Origin: Dulcicalothrix desertica PCC 7102 | Lineage (GTDB): Bacteria; Cyanobacteriota; Cyanobacteriia; Cyanobacteriales; Nostocaceae | Assembly: GCF_003991905.1 (NCBI RefSeq) | Contig: NZ_RSCL01000023.1 | Location: forward strand, 31,859-95,858 | DNA length: 64,000 nucleotides | Direction: 5' to 3' | In this document: positions 26,675 through 35,984 of the stretch, in pieces | How the letters are laid out: every line of letters starts with the position of its first letter | How positions within the stretch are numbered: position 1 is the stretch's first letter | Notes under the pieces: generated by a model | What the model saw: only the letters and a program-made list of their open reading frames with translations | What the model was told of the DNA's origin: nothing | Database searches by the model: none | Translations under genes and position numbers: made by a program

Positions 26675-27865
26675 ATGAATTTAGCCGCAACCACAACTAT
26701 TCAGGGAGAAAATTCTATCGGCGTGGAGGCGATATTAGAACTTTCCTTCCAGGAACTAAGGCAATCAACCAAAGCTTCGGAGAAAAATTGTCACGATGTG
26801 GCAATGCGTATCACCAACGAAGTTTATCGGATTTGCAATGAGAGCAAACGCATCCAAGCTTCTGGCTCTATAGAAAGCTCCGCCATTACCCTGGCTCGAC
26901 ATCGCCTGACTCAGTGCTTGCGATATTACCAGTTAGGTTCATCTCGTGGCAGGGTCGAACTTCACAGTACTTTGAGTGCAATTATCTATCGCTATATTAA
27001 TCCTCCGCAACGCCAATTGAGCTATCAAGGGCGCCTAACGATAATTGAAGATTTTCTACAAAGTTTTTATTTAGAAGCTCTTAATGCTTTTCGCAGAGAA
27101 AATCAACTCGGTGCTACCTACCAGCCTCATACACTTCTTGAATTAGCCGAGTATATGGCGTTCACCGAACGTTACGGTAAACGTCGCATTCCTTTACCAG
27201 GAAGACAGCAACAACTTATTATTCTGCGCGCACAAACTTTTTCTCAACAACAACCACCAGAAACCTGTGTTGACATCGAACAAGCTGCCGAAGGTAGTGG
27301 AGGTGAAAGCGATGGCTCTTGGGAAGAACCAGCGGTTCAAATGTTGCGAAGCGCAATGGCTACACAGCCTGAACCAGAACCAACTGAAGATACGCTACGT
27401 TCTGTTGTAATAACTGAATTAATGAGTTATTTAGAGGAACGACAACAAACCGATTGTGCAGATTATTTTGCGCTGCGGTTACAAGATATGTCGGCAACTG
27501 AAATCGAATCAGTTTTGAATTTAACCTCCAGGCAACGCGATTATTTACAACAGCGTTTTAAGTATCACTTGATTCGATTTGCTTTACTGCACCGCTGGGA
27601 ACTAGTTCACGAATGGCTTGAAGCTGATTTAAGTACAAATTTGGGCTTGACACCTATTCAGTGGGAAAAGTTTATTGAAGAAATGGATCCGAAGCAACGG
27701 TCAATACTAGAACTAAAGCAACAAAAAGAACCTGATGAAAAAATTGCTAAGTTGTGTGGGTTATCAATGGCACAACTACAAAAACGATGGTTTAAAATTC
27801 TTGAACAAGCCTGGGAAATTCGTAACTCTCTAGTGTCCGGATCGGGTGCATCTACTCATGAATAG
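26675..27865 (+). CDS. hetZ: Heterocyst differentiation protein HetZ
   Basis: HetZ is an early regulator needed to commit cells to heterocyst fate and acts with HetR. The 396-residue product matches what I know of the family: SKRIQASGSIESSAITLARHR-type segment near 65-85, the strongly conserved SSRGRVELHSTL and YRYINPPQRQL, ERYGKRRIPLPGR, and the C-terminal WELVHEWLEADL and ILEQAWEIRNSLVSGSG. The C-terminal third has a sigma-factor-like helix-turn-helix look (IAKLCGLSMAQLQKRW). The start codon gives the expected N-terminus (MNLAATTTIQGENSIGVEA). patU follows 134 bases downstream. Confidence 0.92.
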   Translation: MNLAATTTIQGENSIGVEAILELSFQELRQSTKASEKNCHDVAMRITNEVYRICNESKRIQASGSIESSAITLARHRLTQCLRYYQLGSSRGRVELHSTLSAIIYRYINPPQRQLSYQGRLTIIEDFLQSFYLEALNAFRRENQLGATYQPHTLLELAEYMAFTERYGKRRIPLPGRQQQLIILRAQTFSQQQPPETCVDIEQAAEGSGGESDGSWEEPAVQMLRSAMATQPEPEPTEDTLRSVVITELMSYLEERQQTDCADYFALRLQDMSATEIESVLNLTSRQRDYLQQRFKYHLIRFALLHRWELVHEWLEADLSTNLGLTPIQWEKFIEEMDPKQRSILELKQQKEPDEKIAKLCGLSMAQLQKRWFKILEQAWEIRNSLVSGSGASTHE

Positions 27866-27999
27866 TGACTCAGAATCCTTACAAAACCAGTTGTTCAGAT
27901 GGTTAATAGTGTGCGTATGCTATAGAATCAGAAAATACCTCGGTTAATTGTAAGGAAAATAACGGGGTCGAAAATATACCGAGTGCTGCGAATACTCCA

Positions 28000-28833
28000 A
28001 TGGATTTGCAGCAACCGGAATGGACGCCCCAAACCTCTCAACTAGGAGAAATTCCTACTGTGCAAGAACGTTTCCAAGCCGTCCTTAAACGTCGGTTACA
28101 AATTCAAATACAAAACCATCCTCCGTTATTCCCTTGGGAAACCCAAATCCAAGAATATCCTGACTACGTAGACAATCCCTCAGTCGCGTTAGTTCCTACG
28201 TGGGGATGGGGTCGTGGAGCATCTTTAACGCTCCCGATTGACTTACCAGAACGTGTATTTCAGCAATTGCTGGCTAGATGCCAAGAATTAGTTGCTTCTT
28301 CGTTACCGTTAGGAGCAAAATTAGTGGCTGCTGTGGAAAGCTTATTTCCTAACGATGAGCAGGCAATTAATGATTTAGCTGGATTAGTGCTAAGAACTCC
28401 TTATCGTTCTGCTTCGACCATTGAAGCAATGCCTAATTTGGATGGTGATTACTTTGATCTTCAAAGTCGTCAGCAAATGGCCGTTTCATTGTTGGCAGCA
28501 AAACAACTGTTTGATAACTTAACATTACCTGTTTCTGCAACTAATCCATTTGTACAAAGAGAATGGTTAACTGATGTTGGTGCTATCAAACTTCATGTTG
28601 AGTACGTACAATACGGCGCCGAAGCAAAGCTTTGTGTTCGGGCTGATTTACCTACGATTGGAAACATCAAAGTTGGTAATGCTAGCACAACTGCAATGGC
28701 TCAGTCTTCGAGTTCAGGTAATTTAAGTGTAGAAATACTTTGTGTTTCTCCACGTCAACCTTACACTCTCGAAGTAAAACTCACAGAAATCGACCAACAA
28801 CCGTTGACATTTTTAATTCTTCCCACTATGTAG
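28000..28833 (+). CDS. patU: Heterocyst pattern protein PatU (unsplit form)
   Basis: patU follows hetZ in heterocystous cyanobacteria. In Anabaena PCC 7120 it is split into patU5 and patU3, whereas here one 277-residue frame covers both parts. Recognisable segments are ERFQAVLKRRLQIQIQNHPPLFPWE, VALVPTWGWGRGASLTLPI near 60-90, and the C-terminal LSVEILCVSPRQPYTLEVKL. PatU3 works with HetZ in heterocyst formation and patterning. There is no signal peptide or membrane helix. Position after hetZ and the order support the call. Confidence 0.85.
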   Translation: MDLQQPEWTPQTSQLGEIPTVQERFQAVLKRRLQIQIQNHPPLFPWETQIQEYPDYVDNPSVALVPTWGWGRGASLTLPIDLPERVFQQLLARCQELVASSLPLGAKLVAAVESLFPNDEQAINDLAGLVLRTPYRSASTIEAMPNLDGDYFDLQSRQQMAVSLLAAKQLFDNLTLPVSATNPFVQREWLTDVGAIKLHVEYVQYGAEAKLCVRADLPTIGNIKVGNASTTAMAQSSSSGNLSVEILCVSPRQPYTLEVKLTEIDQQPLTFLILPTM

Positions 28834-29014
28834 AAAATAATACTTACTGCTAGCACCAATATATTTAGATAGGCTCTTGTTGGTTTTCGAGTCAGGTGAC
28901 GAAACCTAGTTTAAAGCGTATGCTTGGTATAAATAAGCGGTCATTAGGAAGGCACTAGTACATGTCGTATTTCGACGGTACGGTGCCTCTCCGGTCTACG
29001 GTCAACAGCATTTT

Positions 29015-29042
29015 TCCGGACAATGTATTAAGAGTTTATACT
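29015..29042 (+). promoter_or_regulatory. Possible DIF-type developmental promoter
   Basis: TCCGGA at 29015-29020 is followed after 16 bases by TATACT at 29037-29042. TCCGGA in the -35 position defines the DIF class of promoters active in differentiating cells of Anabaena after nitrogen step-down. It would start transcription near 29049, ahead of the gene at 29116 and just after hetZ-patU. Confidence 0.35.
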
Positions 29043-29115
29043 GACTACATTAGTATCCGTTGTCTACAAATGCATCGCTTAGTGATTACATCCACTAATT
29101 GCTTTATAACTAAAA

Positions 29116-31443
29116 ATGTTTACCAGGATACGACTTGGCGCCCCAAAACCTGAATGGAATTATTGGCGCAACGGGTTTAAGGCATCTGCAATCGAAGTAG
29201 AAAATTCAATTGCTTTAAGGGTGCTGGTGCTAGCAAATGTAATTGTGGGAATTATTGCAACGGATATAGCGGCAGAAACTCAATTATCTTTTTGGGCAGC
29301 ACCGCTTTCTGTTGTGGGGGCAGCTTGGAGTTATAAAAGGCGCCAAAATAGTAATGTATCGGTCAAATTTGGAATTGCGATCTTGATGTTAATAGCACTG
29401 GGTGCTTTCTTTGGTCGAATACTGGGGGAATTGAACGATACGCGATTAGTTTTGGCGCAGTTACTAGTACAACTCCAAGTACTCCATAGCTTTGATATGC
29501 CTAGGCGTAAAGACTTGGGGTATTCGATTGTTATTGGTATGATTTTGATAGGTGTAGCGGCAACATTAAGTCAAACTTTAGCGTTTGCACCAGTGTTGTT
29601 ACTATTTTTAGCTATCGCCCTACCAACTTTAATATTCGATTACCGTTCAAGGCTAGGTATTACAAAGCCAATAGTTAATCAGGAGAAGACGAAGCATTCA
29701 GATGTGGCTTCGTCTTTACCTTCTTACTTTTTGCTTTTTGGATTAATTTTGGTTATCGGTTTGGGAATATTTGCCGTATTACCGCGTTTTCCAGGCTATC
29801 AATTACGAATGTTTCCAGTTAGCTCTAATATCGAAGTCAAAGGTAATTTTACTGGACGCAGCATTATTAATCCTGGTTATGTGCGCGCAGGTAATACCAA
29901 AGGTGGCGCCGCAAGTCCAGGTAGTGCAAATGCCCCAGGAGAGAATGGGGAGCCTGGTAAGGTTGACTCAAGTTTTTACTACGGCTTTAATAGTCGGATG
30001 AATCAAAACCTGCGCGGTGAAATGACACCCAAAGTTGTAATGCGAGTGCGTTCACAAATTGAGGGGTTTTGGCGAGTATTGGCATTTGACCGTTATACAG
30101 GCAAAGGTTGGGAAATTTCTCGTAACGATAAAGTACAAACGATTCGACGTTCTCCTTGGTCTTATCAAATTTATATACCTAGACCTAACGCCGTTGGCAC
30201 CACCAAAGAAATAGTACAGACATATACAGTATTAGCTGATTTACCGAACTTAGTGCCAGCGATGGCGCATCCCAAGGAAATTTACTTTCCAACTCCGGTG
30301 ATAGCGGTAGATACAGAAAATAGTTTACGGGCGCCTGTAGGTTTGTCAGATGGATTAACATATACAGTTATTTCTGAAGTTCCACTGCGTGACAGAACTC
30401 TATTAAATAAAGCAGGGAATGATTATCCAGATAGCATTTCCAAACATTACTTACAAATTCCAGAAGTCATTCAAGAGAAAGTTCGCACTCGTACAGAAGA
30501 GATATTGGCCAACTATAATAAAAACCGTGTTGGCTTTGCAGATAAAAGTTTAGATTCAGCTTACGAGAAAGCGCTTTACTTAGCGCAGTATTTAAAACAA
30601 AACTACAAAGTCCCCGAAAACCCTTTGGAGTTTCCCTTTTTAGAGCAAAACGAAGATTTAGTCGAAGCGTTTTTATTTAAATATAAAGGTGGCTATCCTG
30701 ACCACTTTTCTACAGTATTAACAATGATGCTACGCTCGGTTGGTATTCCAGCGCGCTTAGTAGCAGGTTTTGGAGCAGGGCAGTTCAACCCATTTACTGG
30801 TTTGTATATTGTTCGTAACACCGATGCTTACGCGATGACCGAAGTGTATTTTCCCAAATATGGATGGTTTGCGTTTGACCCAATACCTCAACATCCTCTA
30901 ATTCCTCCTTCAGTAGAAGAAACTCAAACATTTTCGGTACTTCAGCAGTTTTGGAAATGGGTGGCAGGGTGGTTGCCTTCTCCCGTGAGTGGTTTGCTCA
31001 ATAATTTGTTTGGGGGTATATTCTCATTTTTCGCTAGGACATTTGTTTGGTTCTTTGGTTTATTTACAAAAGGTTTTTTTGGGATAATCCAAGCACTAAT
31101 AATTGCAACAGCAACAGCTTTTGGTATTTGGTTATTATGGCAGCAATGGAAAGGATATCGGAACCGAAAAGCTCTTAACAAACTGCCACCAATGGAAAGT
31201 CTTTATCAACAGATGTTACAGTGGGTTGCTACGAGTGGTTTTAAGAAACATCCATCTCAAACACCACTAGAATATGCCCAAATATCCAAGACGCAACAAC
31301 CAGCAGCGACATCAGAAGTTATTGATGAAATATGCTCATCTTATGTTAGTTGGCGTTATGGTGGTCAGGCGCCTAATTTACAATTGCTGAGAGAAAAATT
31401 CAACAAACTTAAAACAGTACAGAAACCCGGTTTCTTGGTTTAG
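29116..31443 (+). CDS. Transglutaminase-like membrane protein (TgpA type) with altered active site
   Basis: The protein has 775 residues. Six or so N-terminal membrane helices (about 30-230, the DUF3488 part) are followed by a large extracytoplasmic transglutaminase-core domain, another helix region (about 620-670) and a short cytosolic DUF4129-like end. The core reads GGYPDHFSTVLTMMLRSVGI and NTDAYAMTEVYFP, where active enzymes have Cys in GxCEHFA and His in DAHAW. Both catalytic residues are thus replaced (Pro and Tyr); the Asp in FDPI remains. I recognise this variant from other cyanobacteria. A structural or wall-related role is more likely than cross-linking. Its last residues QKPGFLV come from a dispersed repeat. 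Confidence 0.8.
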   Translation: MFTRIRLGAPKPEWNYWRNGFKASAIEVENSIALRVLVLANVIVGIIATDIAAETQLSFWAAPLSVVGAAWSYKRRQNSNVSVKFGIAILMLIALGAFFGRILGELNDTRLVLAQLLVQLQVLHSFDMPRRKDLGYSIVIGMILIGVAATLSQTLAFAPVLLLFLAIALPTLIFDYRSRLGITKPIVNQEKTKHSDVASSLPSYFLLFGLILVIGLGIFAVLPRFPGYQLRMFPVSSNIEVKGNFTGRSIINPGYVRAGNTKGGAASPGSANAPGENGEPGKVDSSFYYGFNSRMNQNLRGEMTPKVVMRVRSQIEGFWRVLAFDRYTGKGWEISRNDKVQTIRRSPWSYQIYIPRPNAVGTTKEIVQTYTVLADLPNLVPAMAHPKEIYFPTPVIAVDTENSLRAPVGLSDGLTYTVISEVPLRDRTLLNKAGNDYPDSISKHYLQIPEVIQEKVRTRTEEILANYNKNRVGFADKSLDSAYEKALYLAQYLKQNYKVPENPLEFPFLEQNEDLVEAFLFKYKGGYPDHFSTVLTMMLRSVGIPARLVAGFGAGQFNPFTGLYIVRNTDAYAMTEVYFPKYGWFAFDPIPQHPLIPPSVEETQTFSVLQQFWKWVAGWLPSPVSGLLNNLFGGIFSFFARTFVWFFGLFTKGFFGIIQALIIATATAFGIWLLWQQWKGYRNRKALNKLPPMESLYQQMLQWVATSGFKKHPSQTPLEYAQISKTQQPAATSEVIDEICSSYVSWRYGGQAPNLQLLREKFNKLKTVQKPGFLV

Positions 31444-31456
31444 AAACCGGGTTTCT
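31421..31456. repeat. AGAAACCCGGTTTCT pair overlapping a stop codon
   Basis: AGAAACCCGGTTTCT (31421-31435) and AGAAACCGGGTTTCT (31442-31456) flank the stop codon of the transglutaminase-like gene. The pair forms a strong hairpin followed by TTTAGTTTTTT, so it looks like an adopted terminator. Confidence 0.8.
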
Positions 31457-31874
31457 TTAGTTTTTTGTGGCATCAAATAAATTTAGTTTATTTGATGCTT
31501 TCCGTATCTACGGATATTCGATGTGTAAAATTTCATTAAGTAATAGATTTGACTTTAATATTTTACTTACATTTTATTCAAAAGGATTTACCTGTATCTT
31601 TAGAGAGATTTTTATTCAATATTTATCGATTGAGATTGATAAAGATTTAAAAAAAGCAATGATAATTAAAAAACAAGCATTTCGAGGACTTTAGGGCGTT
31701 GTAACTGCTATTTTTTACGGATAACATGAGAAATAGTATTTTGTAGAAACACCATTTCTTCTTTAGTCCCGTATCGGTATTTACGCTTTTAAGGTAAATT
31801 CGATTCGGCATCCTGTATTGGGTGAAAAGAATATTGTGTTTGACCTCACACCGTGCATTGAATAAGTTTTTTAT
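31457..31874. other. Spacer before remA
   Basis: This 418-base AT-rich stretch includes a rightward frame (31467-31694) with no ribosome site and unremarkable codons; I do not regard it as a gene. The remA promoter should lie near its end. Confidence 0.5.
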
Positions 31875-32141
31875 ATGGACATTCAGCTAATCAACATAGG
31901 ATTTGGCAATATTGTCTCTGCCAACCGGGTAGTTGCCATTGTCAGTCCAGAGTCAGCTCCGATAAAGCGTATCATTACCGATGCGCGTGACCGGGGTCAG
32001 CTGGTTGACGCCACTTATGGGCGCCGTACTAGGGCTGTAATCATTACAGATTCGAGTCACGTGATACTCTCAGCGATACAGCCAGAAACGGTAGCAAATC
32101 GTTTCGTAATTTCGCGGGAACATCAAGTCGTGGATAATTAA
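31875..32141 (+). CDS. remA: RemA-family (DUF370) regulator
   Basis: The 88-residue protein matches the extracellular matrix regulator RemA/YlzA family: [21 protein letters not shown], then [20 protein letters not shown] and [20 protein letters not shown]. In Bacillus RemA is a DNA-binding activator of matrix and osmoprotection genes. Family members often sit beside gmk, and gmk is indeed next, 188 bases downstream by its preferred start. The target genes in cyanobacteria are not known from this sequence. Confidence 0.88.
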   Translation: MDIQLINIGFGNIVSANRVVAIVSPESAPIKRIITDARDRGQLVDATYGRRTRAVIITDSSHVILSAIQPETVANRFVISREHQVVDN

Positions 32142-32329
32142 TCAAAAATTTATGGGTGGGTTTAAATCCCTACCCCTAAAAAACATTTATCGGCAGTAAC
32201 ATGTGAATTAGAATAGTTTATCTGTCAACAAAGTTACAGATACTGAAGTTAGCTATCGTGTTAGGTTATACCCCTACTTTACACACGGCTAATGGATAAT
32301 GTATATTGATTTATTCACAGGTTGAGCGG

Positions 32330-32947
32330 ATGATGCAACTTTTATCCATCCAGAATAGTGCAACTACCTTTTCAAAGCTGTCTCAAGGCAAACTCATAGT
32401 CTTGACAGGTCCAAGTGGAGTTGGCAAAGGCACACTAATGCGGACGCTACTCCAGCGTCATCCAGAACTATATTATTCTGTTTCGGCGACTACGAGGGCG
32501 CCTCGCCCAGGCGAAATAGATGGCAAACACTACCATTTTATCGAGCGTAGTAAGTTTGAACAACTAGTTGCTCATGGAGAATTTTTGGAGTGGGCTGAGT
32601 TTGCCGGAAATTATTACGGTACTCTAAGACTTGCTGTACTTAACCAAATAAATTTAGGTAAGTGCGTAGTGCTAGAAATTGAATTAGAGGGAGCGCGTCA
32701 AATTCGCACTTCTTTTCCAGAAGCCAAGAGCATCTTTATTTTGCCTCCTTCGCTCACCGAATTAGAAAACCGTATACGCGGTCGCGGTCAAGACCCCGAA
32801 GAAGCAATTAGGCGCCGTTTAAATCGTGCCCACGAAGAAATTCAAGCCGCAGACGAGTTTGACGTTCAAATTGTCAACGACGATTTTGAAGCTGCTTTAC
32901 AGTCAATTGAAACTGCCCTGGATAGTTTCGCCAATTGTAAACAATAA
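32330..32947 (+). CDS. gmk: Guanylate kinase
   Basis: It phosphorylates GMP to GDP. The P-loop is in [13 protein letters not shown], and the GMP-binding part reads [23 protein letters not shown] followed by [14 protein letters not shown]; the lid is [18 protein letters not shown] chose the ATG at 32330 (205 residues), since TTG at 32306 has poorer support and GAGCGG precedes the ATG. The N-terminal extension of about 25 residues before the P-loop strand is longer than in E. coli but usual in cyanobacteria. Confidence 0.95.
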   Translation: MMQLLSIQNSATTFSKLSQGKLIVLTGPSGVGKGTLMRTLLQRHPELYYSVSATTRAPRPGEIDGKHYHFIERSKFEQLVAHGEFLEWAEFAGNYYGTLRLAVLNQINLGKCVVLEIELEGARQIRTSFPEAKSIFILPPSLTELENRIRGRGQDPEEAIRRRLNRAHEEIQAADEFDVQIVNDDFEAALQSIETALDSFANCKQ

Positions 32948-32968
32948 CGTCGGCGCCTTATATAAAAC

Positions 32969-33030
32969 AGAAACCGGGCTTAAAAAAAAGCCCGGTTTCT
33001 TTGTAGAGACGTGATTAATCACGTCTCTAC
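32969..33030. terminator. Two adjacent hairpin repeats after gmk
   Basis: AGAAACCGGGCTT and AAGCCCGGTTTCT form a 13-bp stem (32969-33000) followed by TT, and immediately after it the GTAGAGACGTGATT / AATCACGTCTCTAC palindrome (33003-33030). They lie between the convergent gmk and psaL genes and could end both transcripts. Two dispersed repeat families meet here. Confidence 0.7.
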
Positions 33031-33063
33031 GAATTTATCCAGATTAATGACATCTGTACTAAT

Positions 33064-33582
33064 TTATCCAGTTATACCTTGGAGAATTCCCAAGTTGCTG
33101 GTTAGAAAGTAAGCAACAACGGCGCCACCAATGCCACCAATAAGAAACGCGCTTCCAAAGTTATTCCAACCTTCTTTTGAGGTAAAAGCATCGGGTGGGT
33201 TTGGAACGGTTACGCTTCCTAGTGCTGGTTTGGGGTTGCTGTTAGCGTACAGCGATAAAGCACCAGTCGAGATTACTATTAAACCAATAGCTGCCAGTAA
33301 ACCAGCTAAGTTAGCGTTTGGGGTATTACGCAGTGGACCTAATTTAGCAAATGGACCAAAAATAAAGTACCCATGTGCCATACCAACCTCTAGTCCACGA
33401 CGGAAAGGTGTAAGACCTGGGCGATAAGCGGGTAAGTTATTGATGAACCACTTACTCAAGGGAGAAGCATTTATTGGTGTGTCCAGATTGCCTTGCATCG
33501 GGTCGCGTTCTGCCGGGAAAACGACCTCACGGTTCCTAGGGTCACTAGGATTATTTTTTGATGCGTCTACTGCTTGTACCAT
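33064..33582 (-). CDS. psaL: Photosystem I subunit XI (PsaL)
   Basis: PsaL lies at the trimer/tetramer contact of photosystem I in the thylakoid membrane. The protein has 172 residues, with PRNREVVFPAERDPMQGNLDTPINA-type lumenal/stromal N-terminus, the conserved INNLPAYRPGLTPFRRGLEVGMAHGY segment, and two clear membrane helices (NLAGLLAAIGLIVISTGALSL and the C-terminal GSAFLIGGIGGAVVAYFLTS). It lies downstream of psaF-psaJ but 339 bases from psaJ, so it may have its own promoter. Confidence 0.96.
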   Translation of the reverse strand: MVQAVDASKNNPSDPRNREVVFPAERDPMQGNLDTPINASPLSKWFINNLPAYRPGLTPFRRGLEVGMAHGYFIFGPFAKLGPLRNTPNANLAGLLAAIGLIVISTGALSLYANSNPKPALGSVTVPNPPDAFTSKEGWNNFGSAFLIGGIGGAVVAYFLTSNLGILQGITG

Positions 33583-33921
33583 ATTTTATCTTTGCCTCAT
33601 CTAAGTGAATTGAAATTTTGGCAGGATTTTATCTTCAATGATAAATGTAGCCGAGTACTATAAAGTAGCTTCTGTTTAAAAAACTTAATAAGAGCTACAA
33701 ATCGATTCATTAATTTTTATTAAAATACTCTAAAGATAATCAAAAAAAACTCCTAATTTGACACCTTGCTAAAAGCATGATATAAGCAATAATTTTTTTG
33801 CAAAACGATTATGTAGATAAAAAATAAAAGCGACAGCTAAGAGTTAGAAATAAATATCTAACTCTTAACTGTCATAACTTTTAAACAATTATGTTTACTT
33901 TTTATACCCCGTAACTAATAG

Positions 33922-34056
33922 TTACCTGGGCATTGGGTGAAAAAGCAGGTCTGGGAAAATAAGATTAAATACAATCAACAGTACAGCTTGTGCAATCAAT
34001 AAAGCAAACAGTGTGACTGGCGCAAGGGATAAATATCTAAGAAGACCATTTTGCAT
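33922..34056 (-). CDS. psaJ: Photosystem I subunit IX (PsaJ)
   Basis: This 44-residue one-helix protein begins MQNGLLRYLSLAPVTLFALL and ends FPDLLFHPMPR; the end is diagnostic of PsaJ. GGAG sits eight bases before the ATG. PsaJ packs against PsaF at the edge of photosystem I. The gene lies 120 bases downstream of psaF, the usual psaF-psaJ order. Confidence 0.93.
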   Translation of the reverse strand: MQNGLLRYLSLAPVTLFALLIAQAVLLIVFNLIFPDLLFHPMPR

Positions 34057-34176
34057 GAGTAAAGCTCCAAAAGTATTTCCACTTAATTCGTTTCTCTAAT
34101 TAATAGAGACCTCAACCATCGAGCGCGCTTCCACATAATTAAATGTGGAAGTATAGTTTATAACTAGTAAGTTTAA

Positions 34177-34671
34177 CTAGCGTGGAGAAATGGGGATTTC
34201 TGTATCCTTCGCTGTTAACTCACCGCTCGTAAGCTCCTTAATTGCAGCAAGAGGCCATGTAAAACCACTTAGCATAATTGGCAGAGCCAAAGGAACATCA
34301 ATAACGACTTCCTTCATTTCTGAGTTTGGAAGCTTATGCACAGCATTGAGATAAGCACGACCAACCCAGCCGATCCAACCAGCGATATACAGGAACAGGA
34401 TGCTAGGAATAATGAAATCACCTGCGTGGTCGAGGCCCCCATCTACAATTAGGTGAGGCAGACCTTCAGGACCACATAGTGCTTGTGAATAGCGTTCAAA
34501 ACGCTTCGCACCAGAGTTTGGGTCGGCAGTAGTATTTCTCGCAGCTTCCGCGCGTGCTTGGAAGGCTGGAGACTGACTGCAAGGTACTAAGTCAGCTCCT
34601 AACGCCAGGGTTGGCGGGGTAAAGCTGAACCATAGACATAGGGCTAGAAAGAGAGCAAACAAGCGTTGCAT
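34177..34671 (-). CDS. psaF: Photosystem I subunit III (PsaF)
   Basis: PsaF is the lumenal-side subunit, plastocyanin docking in plants, with a signal peptide for thylakoid-lumen insertion. I chose the ATG at 34671 (164 residues), preceded by AAGGAAA; a longer frame from 34734 adds 21 residues without family resemblance. After the signal peptide (about 1-23) the mature part has [40 protein letters not shown] and a membrane helix ([19 protein letters not shown]). The psaF-psaJ pair is conserved. Confidence 0.95.
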   Translation of the reverse strand: MQRLFALFLALCLWFSFTPPTLALGADLVPCSQSPAFQARAEAARNTTADPNSGAKRFERYSQALCGPEGLPHLIVDGGLDHAGDFIIPSILFLYIAGWIGWVGRAYLNAVHKLPNSEMKEVVIDVPLALPIMLSGFTWPLAAIKELTSGELTAKDTEIPISPR

Positions 34672-34922
34672 GAAATTGTTTCCTTTTATGACGAAACAAA
34701 AAGTTTCTTGTACAAAACGAAGCGGCCTGTACAATTTTTATTTGCCTAACTAGCATGTCATCATAATCTGTGGCGGTAAAGCGAGTAAAGTTGAAGTAAA
34801 TAAAAGTTAAAGCTTCGCAAACAAAAGTTAATATTTAGGGTAGGGGGCGGGTTCACCTAAATCTTCGCTATTAACCAAAATATAACTAAACCCGCCCGTA
34901 CAGGAGTTAGGAGTATTGAGTT

Positions 34923-35960
34923 ATGGCGACCGTATTGGCGATTGAAACAAGCTGTGATGAGACGGCAGTAGCTATTGTCTCTGGACGCGAGGTTAAAAGC
35001 AGTATTATTTCTTCACAAATTCCTGTGCATCGGCAATATGGTGGAGTTGTACCTGAAGTTGCTTCACGCGCGCATTTGGAAATTATTAACGACATCATTA
35101 CACAAGCAATGGTAGATGCCCAACTTGGTTGGGAAGAAATTGATGGTATTGCTGCAACTTGCGCTCCGGGTTTAGTGGGAGCGCTGTTGGTGGGGATGAC
35201 GGCAGGTAAGACGCTGGCGATGCTTTATTCTAAGCCCTTTTTGGGTGTTCATCACTTGGAAGGGCATATTTACGCGACTTATTTAAGTGAGCCTACTTTA
35301 AAACCGCCTTTCTTAAGTTTGCTAGTTTCGGGGGGTCACACGAGTTTAATTCACGTGCAGGAATGCGGCGCCTATAAGACGTTGGGTGAGACTCGTGATG
35401 ATGCTGCTGGGGAAGCTTTTGATAAGGTGGCTAGGCTATTAAAGCTTGGTTATCCTGGTGGTCCTGCTATTGACCGTATAGCTTCTCAAGGTAATAGTAA
35501 GGCGTTTGTATTTCCGGAAGGAAGAGTTTCTTTACCTAATGGTGGCTATCATCCCTATGATGCTAGTTTTAGTGGGTTAAAAACGGCTGTGTTACGTGTT
35601 GTGCAGCAAATAGAACAAACTGGCGCCCCTATACCCGTAGAAGATATTGCTGCTAGTTTTCAAGCAACTGTGGCACAGGCTTTAACTAAGCGTGCTGTTA
35701 GGTGTGCCCTTGATTATGAGCTTGATACAATTGCTGTTGGTGGTGGTGTTGCTGCTAATAGTGCTTTGAGAAAGACACTTACAGCGGCTTGTGCTGAAAA
35801 TAATTTACGTGTATTATTTCCGCCGTTGAAGTTTTGTACTGATAATGCCGCGATGATTGGATGTGCTGCTTCTGAACATCTTGCTTTGGGTAATACTTCG
35901 TCTTTATCGTTAGGGGTTCATTCTCGGCTTGCGCTGAGTGAAGTGATGAAGTTGTATTGA
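34923..35960 (+). CDS. tsaD: tRNA N6-threonylcarbamoyladenosine transferase TsaD
   Basis: TsaD transfers threonylcarbamoyl to A37 of ANN-decoding tRNAs. The 345-residue protein shows the N-terminal ATPase motif [16 protein letters not shown], the metal ligands in [22 protein letters not shown] and the second domain [14 protein letters not shown]. Its partner TsaC is encoded at 41191 in the same window. It is transcribed rightward and convergent with the hydrolase gene 24 bases away. Confidence 0.95.
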   Translation: MATVLAIETSCDETAVAIVSGREVKSSIISSQIPVHRQYGGVVPEVASRAHLEIINDIITQAMVDAQLGWEEIDGIAATCAPGLVGALLVGMTAGKTLAMLYSKPFLGVHHLEGHIYATYLSEPTLKPPFLSLLVSGGHTSLIHVQECGAYKTLGETRDDAAGEAFDKVARLLKLGYPGGPAIDRIASQGNSKAFVFPEGRVSLPNGGYHPYDASFSGLKTAVLRVVQQIEQTGAPIPVEDIAASFQATVAQALTKRAVRCALDYELDTIAVGGGVAANSALRKTLTAACAENNLRVLFPPLKFCTDNAAMIGCAASEHLALGNTSSLSLGVHSRLALSEVMKLY

Positions 35961-35984
35961 GATTGTTGACTGAAATTGGTAGCG

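Noticed and set aside
28962..29153. Rightward frame overlapping the start of the gene at 29116
   Set aside because: It overlaps the better supported gene and spans the proposed promoter; no conserved features.
31467..31694. Rightward frame of 75 codons after the transglutaminase-like gene
   Set aside because: It starts inside the terminator region, has no ribosome site and an AT-driven, unremarkable composition.
33121..35366. GGCGCC-free stretch over psaL/psaJ/psaF as possible foreign DNA
   Set aside because: Photosystem I genes with normal composition and conserved order; absence of the palindrome alone is not evidence of transfer.
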